NCBI RefSeq assembly: GCF_001431525.1
Contig: NZ_LDJH01000008.1
Coordinates: forward strand, 1 to 64,000
Direction of reading: 5' to 3'
From: Stenotrophomonas koreensis
Lineage (GTDB): Bacteria; Pseudomonadota; Gammaproteobacteria; Xanthomonadales; Xanthomonadaceae
DNA: 64,000 bases
The position numbers and the translations under genes were made by a program. Shown piece after piece: positions 6,918 through 17,698 of this stretch; within the stretch, counting starts at the first letter, position 1, and each line of letters starts with the position of its first letter. Under the pieces are notes generated by a model, which saw nothing but the letters and a program-made list of their open reading frames with translations, made no database searches and was not told the origin of the DNA.

Positions 6918-8234
6918 TCAGTCGGCCAGGCCGCGCAACAGTTCGTTGATGCTGGTCTTGCCGATGGTCTTTTCATCCACCTGCTTGACGATCACCGCGC
7001 AGTACAGCGAATGGCTGCCGTCCTTGCTCGGCAGCGAGCCGGACACGACCACGCTGTACGGCGGGATGTAGCCATAGCTGATCTCGCCGGTGGCGCGGTT
7101 GTAGATGCGGGTGGACTGGCTCAGGAACACGCCCATGCCGATTACCGAGTGGTGGCCGACGATCACGCCCTCCACCACTTCCGAGCGCGCACCGATGAAG
7201 CAGTGGTCTTCAATGATGGTGGGCGATGCCTGCAGCGGCTCCAGCACACCACCGATACCGGCACCACCGGACAGGTGGCAGTGCTTGCCGATCTGCGCGC
7301 ACGACCCTACCGTGGCCCAGGTATCGACCATGGTGCCCTCGCCCACGTAGGCGCCGATATTGGTGAAGCTGGGCATCAGCACCACGTCACGGCCGAAGTA
7401 GGTACCGCGACGGGCCACTGCACCGGGCACCACGCGCACGCCGGCTTCGCGGAACTTGGCGGCATCGTAGCCGGCAAAGCGGGCCTCCACCTTGTCCCAG
7501 TACGGCGCCGGGCTGGCGGTGGTCACCACCATGTCGTTGATGCGGAAGTACAGCAGCACGGCCTTCTTCAGCCACTCATTGACCTGCCAGCCCCCCTCGT
7601 CCAGCGGCTGGGCCACGCGGAACTCACCGCTCTCCAGACCGGTGACCACGCGCTTGACCAGCGGGGCCACCTCGGCCTTGATCTGGGCGGCGGTCAGCGC
7701 GGCACGGGCGTCAAATACCACTTCGATACGGGCCTTGAGCTGTTCCACGCTCAAGGCATTGAACTGCGCGGCCAGCTTGCGCGCGGCGGTGTTGCGCGGC
7801 GCTGCCTTGGCAACGGGCACCCTGGCCGGACGCGCAGCGGCACGCCTGGCAGGCACTGCCTTGCCGGCAGCCGGTTTGGCGACCGGCTTGCGTGCCTTGG
7901 CGGCGGACGTCTTCACGCCAACCGGGTTCCTGGTCACAGCCTTCTTTGCCACCGATTCCTTCGCCACCACTGGCTTGGCCACAGCCTGCGGCTTGCTGGC
8001 AGCGGCCTTCTTGCCGGCCGGCTTGTTGGCGATGGCCTTCGTTGCCACCGCCGTCTTGCCGGAGGCCTTGCGCGGTGCGGGCCTGGCCGGAGCGGCGGTC
8101 ACGGCCGGCCTGGCGGCGGCCGGGGTTTTCACTGCGGCGTTGCGCGCAGCAACCGTTTTCGCCACGGGTGCTTTTTTCGCGCCCGCCTTCGCAGCGGCAG
8201 TCTTGGTCACAGTGGCGGTCTTGCGGGTTGCCAT
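6918..8234 (-). CDS. dapD: Tetrahydrodipicolinate N-succinyltransferase with histone-H1-like N-terminal tail
   Basis: 438 residues, against about 274 for E. coli DapD. Residues from about 160 are a full DapD: an N-terminal helical part, [12 protein letters not shown], then left-handed beta-helix repeats with [15 protein letters not shown] and [17 protein letters not shown]. It transfers succinate from succinyl-CoA to tetrahydrodipicolinate in lysine/DAP synthesis. Residues 1-155 are almost only Ala, Lys, Pro, Arg, Val and Thr, in KKA/AKPA-like steps that resemble bacterial histone-H1-like tails. No in-frame ATG lies between the chosen start and the catalytic part (only GTG/TTG could serve), and TGGAG lies 10 nt before the ATG at 8234. 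The tail could bind nucleic acid or be a disordered linker. It lies 17 bp after glnD. Confidence 0.92.
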   Translation of the reverse strand: MATRKTATVTKTAAAKAGAKKAPVAKTVAARNAAVKTPAAARPAVTAAPARPAPRKASGKTAVATKAIANKPAGKKAAASKPQAVAKPVVAKESVAKKAVTRNPVGVKTSAAKARKPVAKPAAGKAVPARRAAARPARVPVAKAAPRNTAARKLAAQFNALSVEQLKARIEVVFDARAALTAAQIKAEVAPLVKRVVTGLESGEFRVAQPLDEGGWQVNEWLKKAVLLYFRINDMVVTTASPAPYWDKVEARFAGYDAAKFREAGVRVVPGAVARRGTYFGRDVVLMPSFTNIGAYVGEGTMVDTWATVGSCAQIGKHCHLSGGAGIGGVLEPLQASPTIIEDHCFIGARSEVVEGVIVGHHSVIGMGVFLSQSTRIYNRATGEISYGYIPPYSVVVSGSLPSKDGSHSLYCAVIVKQVDEKTIGKTSINELLRGLAD

Positions 8235-8251
8235 GGGGGATGGGCTCCAGT

Positions 8252-10870
8252 TCAACGGGGGGCCAGCGCGGCCAGCAGCGCTTCGCGCAAGGCCTGGCGG
8301 GCAGTTTCGTCCAGGGGACGGTCTTGATGATCAGTGAGCAGGAACTGGTCCTCGCCCCGCTCTCCGAAAGTGGCAATGCGTGCGTCATGCACACGCAGGT
8401 TCTGGTCGCGCACTACTTCGGCCACATCGGCCAGCAGGCCGGGGCGGTCGGTCGCCACCAGGTTCAACAAGGTGCAGTGGCTTTCGCCCGCCTCGGGAAA
8501 CTCGATGCGCGGCGCAAAACGGAAGTGGCGCAGCTGCCGCGGCACCACCCGGCGCACCGGGCGCAGGGCATCCAGCGGTGCGGACAGCACCCGCTGCAGG
8601 TTGGCCACCAGCGCCTGCGGATCGGGATCGGCAAAGCTGTCGGCCGGGCTGACCTCGAAGGTATCGAGCACGGTGTCGTCCGGGCCGTCGAGGATCCGCG
8701 CACGATGGATGGCAAAGCCCAGCCGGTCCAGGCTGATCACGATGGCCGCGAACAGGCCATCGCGGTCGGGCGAATGCACCAGCAGTTCCAGCGCATTGGC
8801 GCCGTGCTGGATCGGACGCGCCCGCACCAGTACCTCGCCGGGTGCCACTTCGGCCAGCGCCTGTGCCTGCCACAGCAGCTGCTCGACCCGGAAGCGGACA
8901 AAGGCTTCATCGGGCATCCGCGCCAGCAGGCCGGCTGCCTGCTCGGTGCTGTAGCCGCCCTCCTGCAGCCAAGCCGCCACCTCGCGCCGTGCTGCCGCCA
9001 CCCGGGTGGATTCAGGCAATGGCGGCTCCAGGCCTTCACGCAGCGCACGCCGGGTAGCGAAATACAGGTCAGCCAGCAGGCGGTCCTTCCAGGCATTCCA
9101 CAACTTCGGGCTGGTACCGGCGATATCGGCACAGGTCAGCAGGTACAGGTAATCCAGCCGTTCGCGGCTGCCGACCAGACGGGCAAAGGCGTGCACCACC
9201 TCCGGGTCGGTAATGTCCTGCTTCTGCGCGGTCACCGACATGCGCAGGTGCTGCTCCACCAGCCAGGCCACCAGCTCGGTATCGTGCGCATCCAGGCCAT
9301 GGGCCTGGCAGAAATCGCGGGCATCGACCGCGCCCAGCTCGGAATGATCCCCGCCGCGGCCCTTGGCGATGTCATGGAACAGGCCGGCCAGCAGCAGCAA
9401 TTCAGGCTGGCTCAGGCGTGGCCAGACCGCATGGGCGATGGAAAACCGCTCATCGACCTGGCCAGAAGCAAACTGGCCGATATTGCGCAGCACCATCAGC
9501 GTGTGCTGGTCCACCGTGTAGGCATGGAACAGGTCGAACTGCATGCGTCCGGACACCTGGGCAAAGGCCGGTATCCACTGCCCCAGCACCCCCAGCCGGC
9601 CCATCCGCGCCAGGGTCTGCGCCGGCTGCGGGCCGCGCATCAAACGCAGGAAACGGTCGCGCGTGGGCTGGTCGACGGCGGTATAGGCGGCCATTTCATC
9701 CAGGTACTCGGCCACCGCGCGCGCCGTCAACGAATGCAGGCCACGCACCCCGTCGGTAGCGGCCCAGACCGCAAACAGGTCAAACAGGTCGGCCATCCGG
9801 CCGTAAGGCCAGGCCGGGTCATCGGCAGTGAGGTAACCATTGCGCAGGCTGAAGCCGCGCTGCAGCGGCTGCGCCAGGCCACTGCCATCGAACTGTTCTT
9901 CAAAACGCTGCAGCATGCGGTCTGACACCCGGCGGATCACCGCGGCAGCGCGGTAAAAGCCCTGCATCATTTTTTCCACCGCCAGGCTGCCATCGTCATC
10001 GGCATAGCCCAGACGCGTGGCCAGCGCCTTCTGGTAGTCAAAGCGCAGCCGTTCCTCGCCTCGCCGCGCCACCAGGTGCAGCCCATAACGCAGACGCGAC
10101 AGCACGATGCGCTCGCGCTTGAGCGCGGCCGCCTCGTCCAGGCCGACATGCCCAAGCCCCACCAGCGCCTCGATATCGCGCACGCCGAAGGCGCGCAGCG
10201 ACATCCAGCCCAGGGTATGCAGGTCGCGCAGCCCACCCGGGCCCTCCTTGATGTCAGGCTCCAGGTTGTCGGCGGTGTCACCAAAGCGGCGATGGCGGGC
10301 CTGCAGCTCCTCGCGCTTGGCCAGGAAGAACTCGCGCGCCGGCCACATCTTCTCCGGCGCAATTGCTGCGGCCAGTGCCTTGCGGGTGGCCGCGTCTGCC
10401 ACCAGCGGGCGCGCCTCGATCAGCGCTGTCATCACGGTCTGGTCGGCCGCAGCCGTGGCGCATTGCTCCAGCGAGCGCACCGCATGGCTGATGGCCAGCC
10501 CGGCATCCCACAGCATCGCAAACAGGCGCGCAATCGCATCGGCATGCGCCAGCTGGTCGGCCGGCTCACCCAGCACCAGCACGTCGATATCCGAGTGCGG
10601 GAACAACTCGCCGCGGCCATAACCACCCACCGCAAACAGGCTCAGCCCGCTGTCCGCAGGCAGGCACTGCACCCAGGCATTGCGCAGCAACTGGTCCACC
10701 GCGCGCGCGCGCAGCGCGATCAGCTTTTCCGGGTTTTCCGTCTGGCCGAAGCGACGGTCCAGCCGTGCCTCGGCCTCGACCAGCACTTCGCGTGCACGCG
10801 TCGACCAGGCCCCGTCACCGGCGGGGTCGACCTGGGCGTCGGCCCGCGAGGCAACGAGGTCGCGGCTCAC
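8252..10870 (-). CDS. glnD: PII uridylyltransferase / uridylyl-removing enzyme
   Basis: An 872-residue bifunctional nitrogen sensor that adds UMP to PII (GlnB/GlnK) when glutamine is low and removes it when high. Domains in order: nucleotidyltransferase with [19 protein letters not shown], a helical linker with [15 protein letters not shown], an HD hydrolase domain with [18 protein letters not shown], and two C-terminal ACT domains ([14 protein letters not shown] and [13 protein letters not shown]). The start is set at GTG 10870, which overlaps the map stop codon as GTGA and gives the normal family length; longer frames only run back through map. dapD follows after 17 bp. Translational coupling to map is likely. 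Confidence 0.96.
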   Translation of the reverse strand: MSRDLVASRADAQVDPAGDGAWSTRAREVLVEAEARLDRRFGQTENPEKLIALRARAVDQLLRNAWVQCLPADSGLSLFAVGGYGRGELFPHSDIDVLVLGEPADQLAHADAIARLFAMLWDAGLAISHAVRSLEQCATAAADQTVMTALIEARPLVADAATRKALAAAIAPEKMWPAREFFLAKREELQARHRRFGDTADNLEPDIKEGPGGLRDLHTLGWMSLRAFGVRDIEALVGLGHVGLDEAAALKRERIVLSRLRYGLHLVARRGEERLRFDYQKALATRLGYADDDGSLAVEKMMQGFYRAAAVIRRVSDRMLQRFEEQFDGSGLAQPLQRGFSLRNGYLTADDPAWPYGRMADLFDLFAVWAATDGVRGLHSLTARAVAEYLDEMAAYTAVDQPTRDRFLRLMRGPQPAQTLARMGRLGVLGQWIPAFAQVSGRMQFDLFHAYTVDQHTLMVLRNIGQFASGQVDERFSIAHAVWPRLSQPELLLLAGLFHDIAKGRGGDHSELGAVDARDFCQAHGLDAHDTELVAWLVEQHLRMSVTAQKQDITDPEVVHAFARLVGSRERLDYLYLLTCADIAGTSPKLWNAWKDRLLADLYFATRRALREGLEPPLPESTRVAAARREVAAWLQEGGYSTEQAAGLLARMPDEAFVRFRVEQLLWQAQALAEVAPGEVLVRARPIQHGANALELLVHSPDRDGLFAAIVISLDRLGFAIHRARILDGPDDTVLDTFEVSPADSFADPDPQALVANLQRVLSAPLDALRPVRRVVPRQLRHFRFAPRIEFPEAGESHCTLLNLVATDRPGLLADVAEVVRDQNLRVHDARIATFGERGEDQFLLTDHQDRPLDETARQALREALLAALAPR

Positions 10871-11643
10871 AGCGGCGGCACTTCGCCGGCAGCCAGGGTC
10901 AATACATCCACCCCGGTTTCGGTCACCGCCACCATATGCTCCCACTGCGCCGACAGCTTGCGGTCCTTGGTGACCACGGTCCAGCCATCGGGCAGCACCT
11001 TGGTGTAACGGGTGCCTTCATTGATCATCGGCTCGATGGTGAACGTCATGCCCGGCTTGAGCACCAGCCCGGTGCCCGGCTTGCCGTAATGCAACACCTG
11101 CGGCTCGTCGTGATAGACCTTGCCGATGCCATGGCCGCAGTACTCGCGAACCACGCTGAAGCGCTCGGATTCAGCATATTCCTGGATCGCGTGACCGACA
11201 TCGCCCAGGGTCGCGCCCGGCTTGACCGCACGGATGCCACGCCACATCGCCTCGTAGGTGACCTCGCACAGGCGCCGGGCCATCACCGACGGGGTGCCGA
11301 CGTAGTACATCCGCGAGGTATCGCCATGCCAGCCATCCTTGATCACGGTGACGTCGATATTGACGATGTCGCCGTCCTTCAGGACCTTGCTGTCGCTGGG
11401 AATGCCATGGCAGATCACGTTGTTGACCGACGCGCAGACCGTCTTCGGGAAGCCGTGGTAGCCGACGTTGGCCGGGATCGTCTTCTGCACGTTGACAATG
11501 TGCTCGTTGCAGATCCGGTCCAGCTCTTCGGTGGTCACGCCCGGCTTCACGAACGGGGTGATCATGTCCAGCACCTCGGCCGCCAGGCGGCCGGCGATGC
11601 GCATCATCTCGATTTCTTCTGGGGTTTTAAGGTTCACGCTCAT
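10867..11643 (-). CDS. map: Methionine aminopeptidase, type I
   Basis: 258 residues; removes the N-terminal Met from nascent proteins. All five metal ligands are present at the same numbers as in E. coli: Asp97, Asp108, His171, Glu204 and Glu235, plus His79 in the substrate pocket. The ATG at 11643 is chosen because MSVNLKTPEEIEMM is the usual family start. A -10-like GATAAT lies only 6 nt upstream with no Shine-Dalgarno, suggesting a leaderless transcript. It is divergent from rpsB, as in many gammaproteobacteria, and its stop overlaps the glnD start. Confidence 0.97.
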   Translation of the reverse strand: MSVNLKTPEEIEMMRIAGRLAAEVLDMITPFVKPGVTTEELDRICNEHIVNVQKTIPANVGYHGFPKTVCASVNNVICHGIPSDSKVLKDGDIVNIDVTVIKDGWHGDTSRMYYVGTPSVMARRLCEVTYEAMWRGIRAVKPGATLGDVGHAIQEYAESERFSVVREYCGHGIGKVYHDEPQVLHYGKPGTGLVLKPGMTFTIEPMINEGTRYTKVLPDGWTVVTKDRKLSAQWEHMVAVTETGVDVLTLAAGEVPPL

Positions 11644-11649
11644 CGCGCC

Positions 11650-11655
11650 ATTATC
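11650..11655 (-). promoter_or_regulatory. -10 box of a likely leaderless map promoter
   Basis: GATAAT on the minus strand ends 6 nt before the map ATG. Transcription would begin at about the A of the ATG. The same GATAATGGCGC sequence precedes the rluF ATG. Confidence 0.55.
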
Positions 11656-11735
11656 ACCCATCCAGCGCACGCTGGCGCCATCGCTGCGGCCATGGGCCCG
11701 CGACCGCACAGGCGCACCTCGGGCGGCGCAGACAC

Positions 11736-11764
11736 TTGCCTGGCACGGCATTGGCTGCCATACT
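11736..11764 (+). promoter_or_regulatory. Candidate rpsB promoter
   Basis: TTGCCT (11736-11741) and CATACT (11759-11764) are separated by exactly 17 bp. Transcription from here would give an rpsB leader of about 200 nt. Confidence 0.55.
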
Positions 11765-11883
11765 CGACGGGTTTTCACGGCCCTGGCCACAGGAAACCGC
11801 CAACACCGGGCGTGACCGGTGAATACACACCTGCTGCCCAAACCCGTGCCGGGGTGCCTCCATGAGGGGTTCGGCCACGGCGC

Positions 11884-11953
11884 GGCAGGGAGGCCCAACC
11901 CCGGAATCTTTCAGCCGCGTCGCGGCCTGCCCTTCCTATTCCTTTCGGGCAGG
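11884..11953 (+). promoter_or_regulatory. Structured rpsB leader, possible S2 autoregulatory element
   Basis: CCTGCCC (11926-11932) pairs with GGGCAGG (11947-11953) around a 14-nt pyrimidine-rich loop. It could instead pair with GGCAGG at 11884-11889. A second hairpin GCCGC-GTC-GCGGC lies at 11914-11926. The ribosome-binding site AAGGAG follows at 11966-11971. Gammaproteobacterial rpsB leaders are known to be bound by S2 for feedback control; that this one works so is inferred. Confidence 0.45.
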
Positions 11954-11978
11954 AGATTCCCATCCAAGGAGTTTTGCA

Positions 11979-12782
<804 letters not shown>

Positions 12783-12792
12783 TCCGGCCTCC

Positions 12793-12819
12793 GACCGGGC
12801 GTGATCCTCACGCCCGGTC
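12793..12819 (+). terminator. Hairpin between rpsB and tsf
   Basis: A perfect 12-bp stem GACCGGGCGTGA / TCACGCCCGGTC with a 3-nt loop and no T-tract. It may act as an mRNA 3' stabiliser or partial terminator that lowers tsf relative to rpsB. Confidence 0.5.
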
Positions 12820-12919
12820 CTGTATCCGGCCCTTGAAAGCCGGGTGCTGCACGGAACTGCAACACAGGCCGGCGACACTGACGCCGGCCTACCCATTTCA
12901 AATCCCCGAGGTAATTCCC

Positions 12920-13804
12920 ATGGCAGAAATCACCGCCTCCCTGGTCAAGGAACTGCGCGAGCGCACCGGCGCCGGCATGATGGAGTGCAAGAAGGCACTG
13001 GCCGAAAACAACGGCGACATCGACGCTTCGGCTGAAGCCCTGCGCAAGTCCGGCGCTGCCAAGGCCGACAAGAAGGCCGACCGCGTGACCGCCGAAGGTC
13101 GCGTTGGCGTGGCTTCCGAAGGTGGCAAGGCCGTCCTGGTCGAAGTCAACTCCGAAACCGACTTCGTTGCCAACGACGTCAACTTCAAGACCTTCGTCGA
13201 CACCGTCGCCCAGGCCGCCCTGGCCTCCGGCGCTGCTGACGTGGAAGCCCTGAAGGCCGCCGCCTTCGGCGACGGCGTGACCGTTGAAGAAGCCCGCACC
13301 GCCACCATCCAGAAGCTGGGCGAGAACATCCAGATCCGTCGCCTGGTCAAGGTCGAAGGTGCCAGCACCATCGGCAGCTACGTCCACACCAACGGCAAGA
13401 TCGGTGTACTGGTCGAGCTGAGCAACGGTTCGGACGAGCTGGCTTCGGGCCTGGCCATGCACGTGGCCGCGATGAACCCGCCGTACAACAAGGCCGCTGA
13501 CGTTCCGGCCGAGTACATCGCCAAGGAAAAGGAAATCGAACTGGCCAAGATGTCCGACAAGGACAAGTCCAAGCCGGCCGAAATCCTGGAAAAGATCATG
13601 GCCGGCAAGACCGCCAAGATCGTCAACGACGTGACCCTGTACGGCCAGAGCTATGTGCTGGACAACGACGGCCGCACTGTTGAAGCCGTGGTCAAGGCTG
13701 CTGGCGCCGACGTCATCGGCTTCACCCGCCTGGTCGTCGGCGAAGGCATCGAGAAGGTGCAGGAAGACTACCTGGCCGAAGTTGCCAAGGCCATGCAGGT
13801 CTAA
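12920..13804 (+). CDS. tsf: Translation elongation factor Ts
   Basis: 294 residues; the nucleotide exchange factor for EF-Tu. The UBA-like N-terminus [20 protein letters not shown] and the core TDFVA motif, whose Phe inserts into EF-Tu, are clear. The ATG follows GAGG by 8 nt. Strong GAA/AAG/CTG codon bias marks a highly expressed gene. It ends at a strong terminator, closing the rpsB-tsf operon. Confidence 0.98.
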   Translation: MAEITASLVKELRERTGAGMMECKKALAENNGDIDASAEALRKSGAAKADKKADRVTAEGRVGVASEGGKAVLVEVNSETDFVANDVNFKTFVDTVAQAALASGAADVEALKAAAFGDGVTVEEARTATIQKLGENIQIRRLVKVEGASTIGSYVHTNGKIGVLVELSNGSDELASGLAMHVAAMNPPYNKAADVPAEYIAKEKEIELAKMSDKDKSKPAEILEKIMAGKTAKIVNDVTLYGQSYVLDNDGRTVEAVVKAAGADVIGFTRLVVGEGIEKVQEDYLAEVAKAMQV

Positions 13805-13833
13805 GCAACAGCGACTGACGCTACCGTTACAGC

Positions 13834-13863
13834 AAAAAAGCCGCGGCCATCCGCGGCTTTTTT
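13834..13863 (+). terminator. Terminator of the rpsB-tsf operon
   Basis: A 13-bp stem AAAAAAGCCGCGG / CCGCGGCTTTTTT with a CCAT loop ends in a six-T run, 29 bp after the tsf stop. Confidence 0.93.
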
Positions 13864-13951
13864 GTGCCCAAAAACATGATATCGGTCACAAGACCTGCTT
13901 TATCGGGCGCATTTTTGTATCCTACGAAAACAAACACTCCATGAACGGCCG

Positions 13952-15460
13952 ATGTCGCCCGAGCTGACCCAAGCAGTACTGCTGTGCCGCAACCTGCCCA
14001 CACCGGCCGGCATCGCCATGCGCATCATCGCCCTGGCCCAGGATCCGGATGCCGAGCTCGGCACCGCCGCCGAACTGATCGCAATGGATCCGGCACTCAG
14101 CGCAAGGATCCTGCGCCTGGCCAATTCACCGCTGTTTGCCAATCGCCGCCGGATTGACAACCTGCAGCAGGCGATCAACAAGCTCGGCCTGCACCCTACC
14201 CTGCAGATCGCCCTTGGCTTCAGCCTGTTGAGCAACCTGCGGGGCGATGCAAGCCTGCACAGCGCCCACGAACGCATCTGGCGGCGCAGCCTGATTGCCG
14301 CAGTCGCCGCCCGCGCCCTGGGCGAGGCACTGAACCTGCAGCAGCCCGACGCATTGCTGCTGGCAGGACTGCTGCAGGACATCGGCGGCCTGTTCCTGAT
14401 GCAGAGCCAGCCGGAGCTGTACCAATCCCTCAGCACACAGGCCACCGGCGACAACCAGCGCCTGCTGGCGCTGGAAAACACGCATTTTGGCACCGACCAC
14501 GCCGCGATCGGTGCCGAACTGGCCCGGCAATGGAATCTTCCGGCGTATCTGGTCGATGCCATCGCCGGCAGCGAAACGCCGCCCACGCCCGCTACGGACA
14601 CCTTCCTGCGCTGCGTCCATGCCTCCGGCAGCCTGGCCGACATCTGGCTCGATGGCCCCGGAGCACAGCCGGCGCAACAGCGCCTGGCCGCAGCCTGCGG
14701 ACTGGACCAGGAGGCACTGACGGAGGTGTTTGCACGGGTGGCGCAACTGCTGCCCGATGCAGCCAGCGTATTTGAAACCGTGCTGCCCACGCCCGAGCAT
14801 GTGGCGGCCCTGCTGCAACAGGCCCGGGAAATCCATGAGCTGCGCCAGCTGCGCCAGAGCCAGCTGGCCGAGGAGGCATTGCAGCAACGTTCCGAGGCCC
14901 TGGAAAGGCAGGCGATGGAATTGAGCACGATGGCCAGCCGCGACTCCCTTACCGGCACCATCAACCGCGGCCACTTCGACAAGATCCTGCTGACTGCCTT
15001 CGACCACGCCATCCAGCGCCAACAGCCACTGTCGGTGGCCTTCATCGACCTGGACGACTTCAAGAAAATCAACGACCGCCACGGTCACCTGATTGGCGAT
15101 GATGTGCTCAAGAGTGTTGCCCAGCACCTGGAAAGCCGGGTGCGCACGATCGATACCGTGGCCCGCTTTGGCGGCGAGGAGTTTGTCATCATCTTCCCGG
15201 ACACCGCACTGGACAGCGCCAAGGCCACCATCGACCGGGTGCTGCACAGCCTCAGCGCCCAGCCGGTGGCCGAGATCGATGGCCAGATGCTGCACGTGAC
15301 CTTCTCCGCCGGCATCGCCTGCCACCAGCCCCTGCAGCCGTTCAACTCGGCGCGCAGCCTGCTCGATGCGGCCGACCGCGCCCTGTACCAGTCCAAGGAC
15401 CGGGGCCGCAACCGGGTCGTGGTGCATGTCCAGGAACACATTCCCGTGCCGCAAGCCTGA
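13952..15460 (+). CDS. HDOD-GGDEF protein, predicted diguanylate cyclase
   Basis: 502 residues without membrane segments. Residues 1-210 form an HDOD domain (LPTPAGIAMRIIAL, MDPALSARILRLANSP), a helical sensor or scaffold related to HD domains. A coiled segment (about 285-330, rich in Gln/Glu/Leu) leads to a GGDEF domain with DSLTGTINR, IDLDDFKKIND and GGEEF at 407-411. An inhibitory I-site RTID (398-401) stands exactly five residues before it, so the cyclase should be active and feedback-inhibited by c-di-GMP. It is inserted between tsf and pyrH, normally neighbours, and is bounded by the tsf terminator. No strong ribosome-binding site is seen at the ATG. Confidence 0.9.
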   Translation: MSPELTQAVLLCRNLPTPAGIAMRIIALAQDPDAELGTAAELIAMDPALSARILRLANSPLFANRRRIDNLQQAINKLGLHPTLQIALGFSLLSNLRGDASLHSAHERIWRRSLIAAVAARALGEALNLQQPDALLLAGLLQDIGGLFLMQSQPELYQSLSTQATGDNQRLLALENTHFGTDHAAIGAELARQWNLPAYLVDAIAGSETPPTPATDTFLRCVHASGSLADIWLDGPGAQPAQQRLAAACGLDQEALTEVFARVAQLLPDAASVFETVLPTPEHVAALLQQAREIHELRQLRQSQLAEEALQQRSEALERQAMELSTMASRDSLTGTINRGHFDKILLTAFDHAIQRQQPLSVAFIDLDDFKKINDRHGHLIGDDVLKSVAQHLESRVRTIDTVARFGGEEFVIIFPDTALDSAKATIDRVLHSLSAQPVAEIDGQMLHVTFSAGIACHQPLQPFNSARSLLDAADRALYQSKDRGRNRVVVHVQEHIPVPQA

Positions 15461-15533
15461 ATGCGGCCAGCGGCACAACGCCGCAGGGCGGGCTCGATTG
15501 CAATCCAGCCATCCGGCCGCGCATGGCTTCCGG

Positions 15534-15539
15534 TAGAAT
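15534..15539 (+). promoter_or_regulatory. Candidate pyrH -10 box
   Basis: TAGAAT 30 nt before the pyrH ATG matches the -10 consensus at five of six positions. No convincing -35 is visible at normal spacing. Confidence 0.4.
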
Positions 15540-15569
15540 CTGCGGGTAATCCCGTCTTCTGAGGTCCTT

Positions 15570-16298
15570 ATGTCCAAGCTCGCCTATCGCCGCATCCTGC
15601 TCAAACTGTCCGGGGAGGCGCTGATGGGAGATGAGGACTACGGCATTGACCCGAAGATCATCCACCGCATCGCCGCCGAGGTGATGGAAGCCCAGCAGGC
15701 CGGCTGCGAAATCGCGCTGGTGGTGGGTGGTGGCAACATCTTCCGCGGCGCCGGCCTGGCTGCTGGCGGCATGGACCGGGTCACCGGTGACCACATGGGC
15801 ATGCTGGCCACGGTGATCAACGCCCTGGCCATGCAGGACGCGCTGGAAAAGCTCGGCGGCAAGGCCCGCGTGATGAGCGCGATCAAGATCAATGACGTGT
15901 GCGAGGACTACATCCGTCGCCGCGCGATCCGCCACCTGGAAAAGGGCCGGCTGGTGATCTTCGCCGCCGGTACCGGCAACCCGTTCTTCACCACGGACTC
16001 CGGTGCGGCGCTGCGCGCCATCGAGATCGGCGCCGATCTGTTGCTCAAGGCCACCAAGGTGGACGGCATCTACAACAAGGATCCGAAAAAGCATCCCGAT
16101 GCCGTGCGCTATGACACCCTGACCTACGACGAGGTGATCAACAACGGCTTGGAAGTGATGGACACGGCCGCCTTCGCCCTGGCCCGTGACAGTGACCTGC
16201 CGCTGCGCGTGTTCGACATGAGCCAGCCGGGCGAACTGCTGCGCATCCTGCAGGGCGAGCCGATCGGCACCCTGGTGCGTGGTCGTAATCACCACTGA
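15570..16298 (+). CDS. pyrH: UMP kinase
   Basis: 242 residues; phosphorylates UMP to UDP in pyrimidine nucleotide synthesis and belongs to the amino acid kinase fold. Visible motifs are [19 protein letters not shown] for phosphate binding, and [26 protein letters not shown] for UMP/ATP binding. The length equals the bacterial norm. A TGAGG site precedes the ATG. It is the first gene of the pyrH-frr-uppS-cdsA-dxr-rseP-bamA series, although a hairpin and a -10 box before frr suggest partly separate control. Confidence 0.98.
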   Translation: MSKLAYRRILLKLSGEALMGDEDYGIDPKIIHRIAAEVMEAQQAGCEIALVVGGGNIFRGAGLAAGGMDRVTGDHMGMLATVINALAMQDALEKLGGKARVMSAIKINDVCEDYIRRRAIRHLEKGRLVIFAAGTGNPFFTTDSGAALRAIEIGADLLLKATKVDGIYNKDPKKHPDAVRYDTLTYDEVINNGLEVMDTAAFALARDSDLPLRVFDMSQPGELLRILQGEPIGTLVRGRNHH

Positions 16299-16310
16299 GA
16301 CGTAACCCCT

Positions 16311-16333
16311 GCCGACAGCCCCTTGCTGTCGGC
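16311..16333 (+). terminator. Hairpin between pyrH and frr
   Basis: A 9-bp stem GCCGACAGC / GCTGTCGGC with a 5-nt loop, followed only by TT. A partial terminator at best. Confidence 0.45.
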
Positions 16334-16339
16334 TTGGCC

Positions 16340-16345
16340 TATAAT
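16340..16345 (+). promoter_or_regulatory. Candidate frr -10 box
   Basis: A perfect TATAAT lies 35 nt before the frr ATG, just after the hairpin. The -35 region is poor. Confidence 0.45.
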
Positions 16346-16380
16346 CGTGCGCTTTTCAGCACCTGCCAGGAATCCAGACA

Positions 16381-16938
16381 ATGCTCAATGAAATCAAGCA
16401 AGACGCGCAGGCGCGCATGGGCAAGAGCATTGATGCCCTCCGCCATACCCTGACCACGATCCGCACCGGTCGCGCATCGCCGGCGCTGCTCGACGGCATC
16501 CGCGTCAAGGCCTATGGCAGCGACACCCCGCTCAACCAGGTTGCCAGCATCGCCGTGTCCGAAGGCCGCTCGCTGGTGATCACCCTGTTCGACAAGAACA
16601 TGATCAAGGACGTGGAAAAGGCGATCTACGCCTCCGATCTGGGCCTGACCCCGACCGTGATGGGCACCGTGATCCGCCTGAACCTGCCGCCGCTGACCGA
16701 AGAACGTCGCCGTGACCTGACCAAGCAGGTGCAGAAGGAAGGCGAGGAGTCCAAGGTTGCCGTGCGCAACATCCGCCGCGATGCCAACCAGGCCGTGAAG
16801 GACCTGCTCAAGAGCAAGGAAATCACCGAAGACGACGTTCGCCGCAGCGAGGACGAGATCCAGAAGATCACCGACAAGGCGATCAAGGACATCGACGAGG
16901 TCGTCAAGCACAAGGAAGCCGAGTTGATGGCTGTCTGA
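16381..16938 (+). CDS. frr: Ribosome recycling factor
   Basis: 185 residues, the usual length. With EF-G it splits post-termination ribosomes. The family core is plain: [30 protein letters not shown] and the three-helix bundle segment [13 protein letters not shown]. It is followed by uppS after 13 bp, and these genes are probably co-transcribed. Confidence 0.98.
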   Translation: MLNEIKQDAQARMGKSIDALRHTLTTIRTGRASPALLDGIRVKAYGSDTPLNQVASIAVSEGRSLVITLFDKNMIKDVEKAIYASDLGLTPTVMGTVIRLNLPPLTEERRRDLTKQVQKEGEESKVAVRNIRRDANQAVKDLLKSKEITEDDVRRSEDEIQKITDKAIKDIDEVVKHKEAELMAV

Positions 16939-16951
16939 GCCGGGAACGCTC

Positions 16952-17698
16952 ATGACTGTCCCTCTGCCCCGCCACGTTGCCATCATCATGGATGGCAACG
17001 GCCGCTGGGCCCAGCAGCGTTTCCGCCCGCGGGTGATCGGCCATCGCGCCGGTGCCCGCGCGGTGAATTCATGCATTGATTTCTGCATCGCGCGCGGTAT
17101 CGGCGCGCTGACCCTGTTTGCCTTCTCCAGCGAGAACTGGGGCCGGCCAAGCCAGGAAATCGATGCATTGATGAAGCTGTTCCTGGGCGCACTGGAACGC
17201 GAAGTTGCCGAATTGCACCGGCGCGGCGTGCGTATCCGTTTTATCGGCGAACGCAGCCGCTTTGCCGAGGCCATCAGGCAACGCATGACCAATGCCGAGA
17301 CCCTGACCGCCGGCAACCAGGTGCTGCAGCTGTCCATCGCTGCCAGTTATGGCGGCCGCCAGGACATTGCCGAGGCCGCGCGCGCGCTCGCGCGCGAGGT
17401 GGCTGCCGGCCGCCTGGACCCGGAGGCGATCGACGAGACCCTGCTCGGCGCGCACACCGCCCTGAGCGATCTGCCGGCACCGGACCTGTTCATCCGTACC
17501 GGCGGTGATTTCCGGATCAGCAACTTCCTGCTCTGGCAGCTGGCCTATACCGAACTGTGGTTCACCCAGACCTTGTGGCCTGATTTTGACCAGGACCTGT
17601 TCCAGCAGGCCCTGGATGACTATGCGCGCCGCGAGCGCCGTTACGGCCTCACGAGCGCACAGGTTGCCTCCGGCCAACAGGAGAGCACCCCGCTATGA
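16952..17698 (+). CDS. uppS: Undecaprenyl diphosphate synthase (cis-prenyltransferase)
   Basis: 248 residues. It condenses eight isopentenyl units onto farnesyl diphosphate to make the C55 carrier lipid for peptidoglycan and O-antigen. The catalytic loop HVAIIMDGNGRWA carries the essential Asp; FAFSSENWGRP and RTGGDFRISNFLLWQ are further signatures. The start lies 13 bp after frr. The last bases overlap the cdsA start as ATGA, indicating translational coupling. Confidence 0.98.
   Translation: MTVPLPRHVAIIMDGNGRWAQQRFRPRVIGHRAGARAVNSCIDFCIARGIGALTLFAFSSENWGRPSQEIDALMKLFLGALEREVAELHRRGVRIRFIGERSRFAEAIRQRMTNAETLTAGNQVLQLSIAASYGGRQDIAEAARALAREVAAGRLDPEAIDETLLGAHTALSDLPAPDLFIRTGGDFRISNFLLWQLAYTELWFTQTLWPDFDQDLFQQALDDYARRERRYGLTSAQVASGQQESTPL

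Noticed and set aside
6867-8327. A 486-codon plus-strand frame opposite dapD with Gly/Leu/His repeats
   Set aside because: It is the mirror of the Ala/Lys tail and dapD core; no start signal or family.
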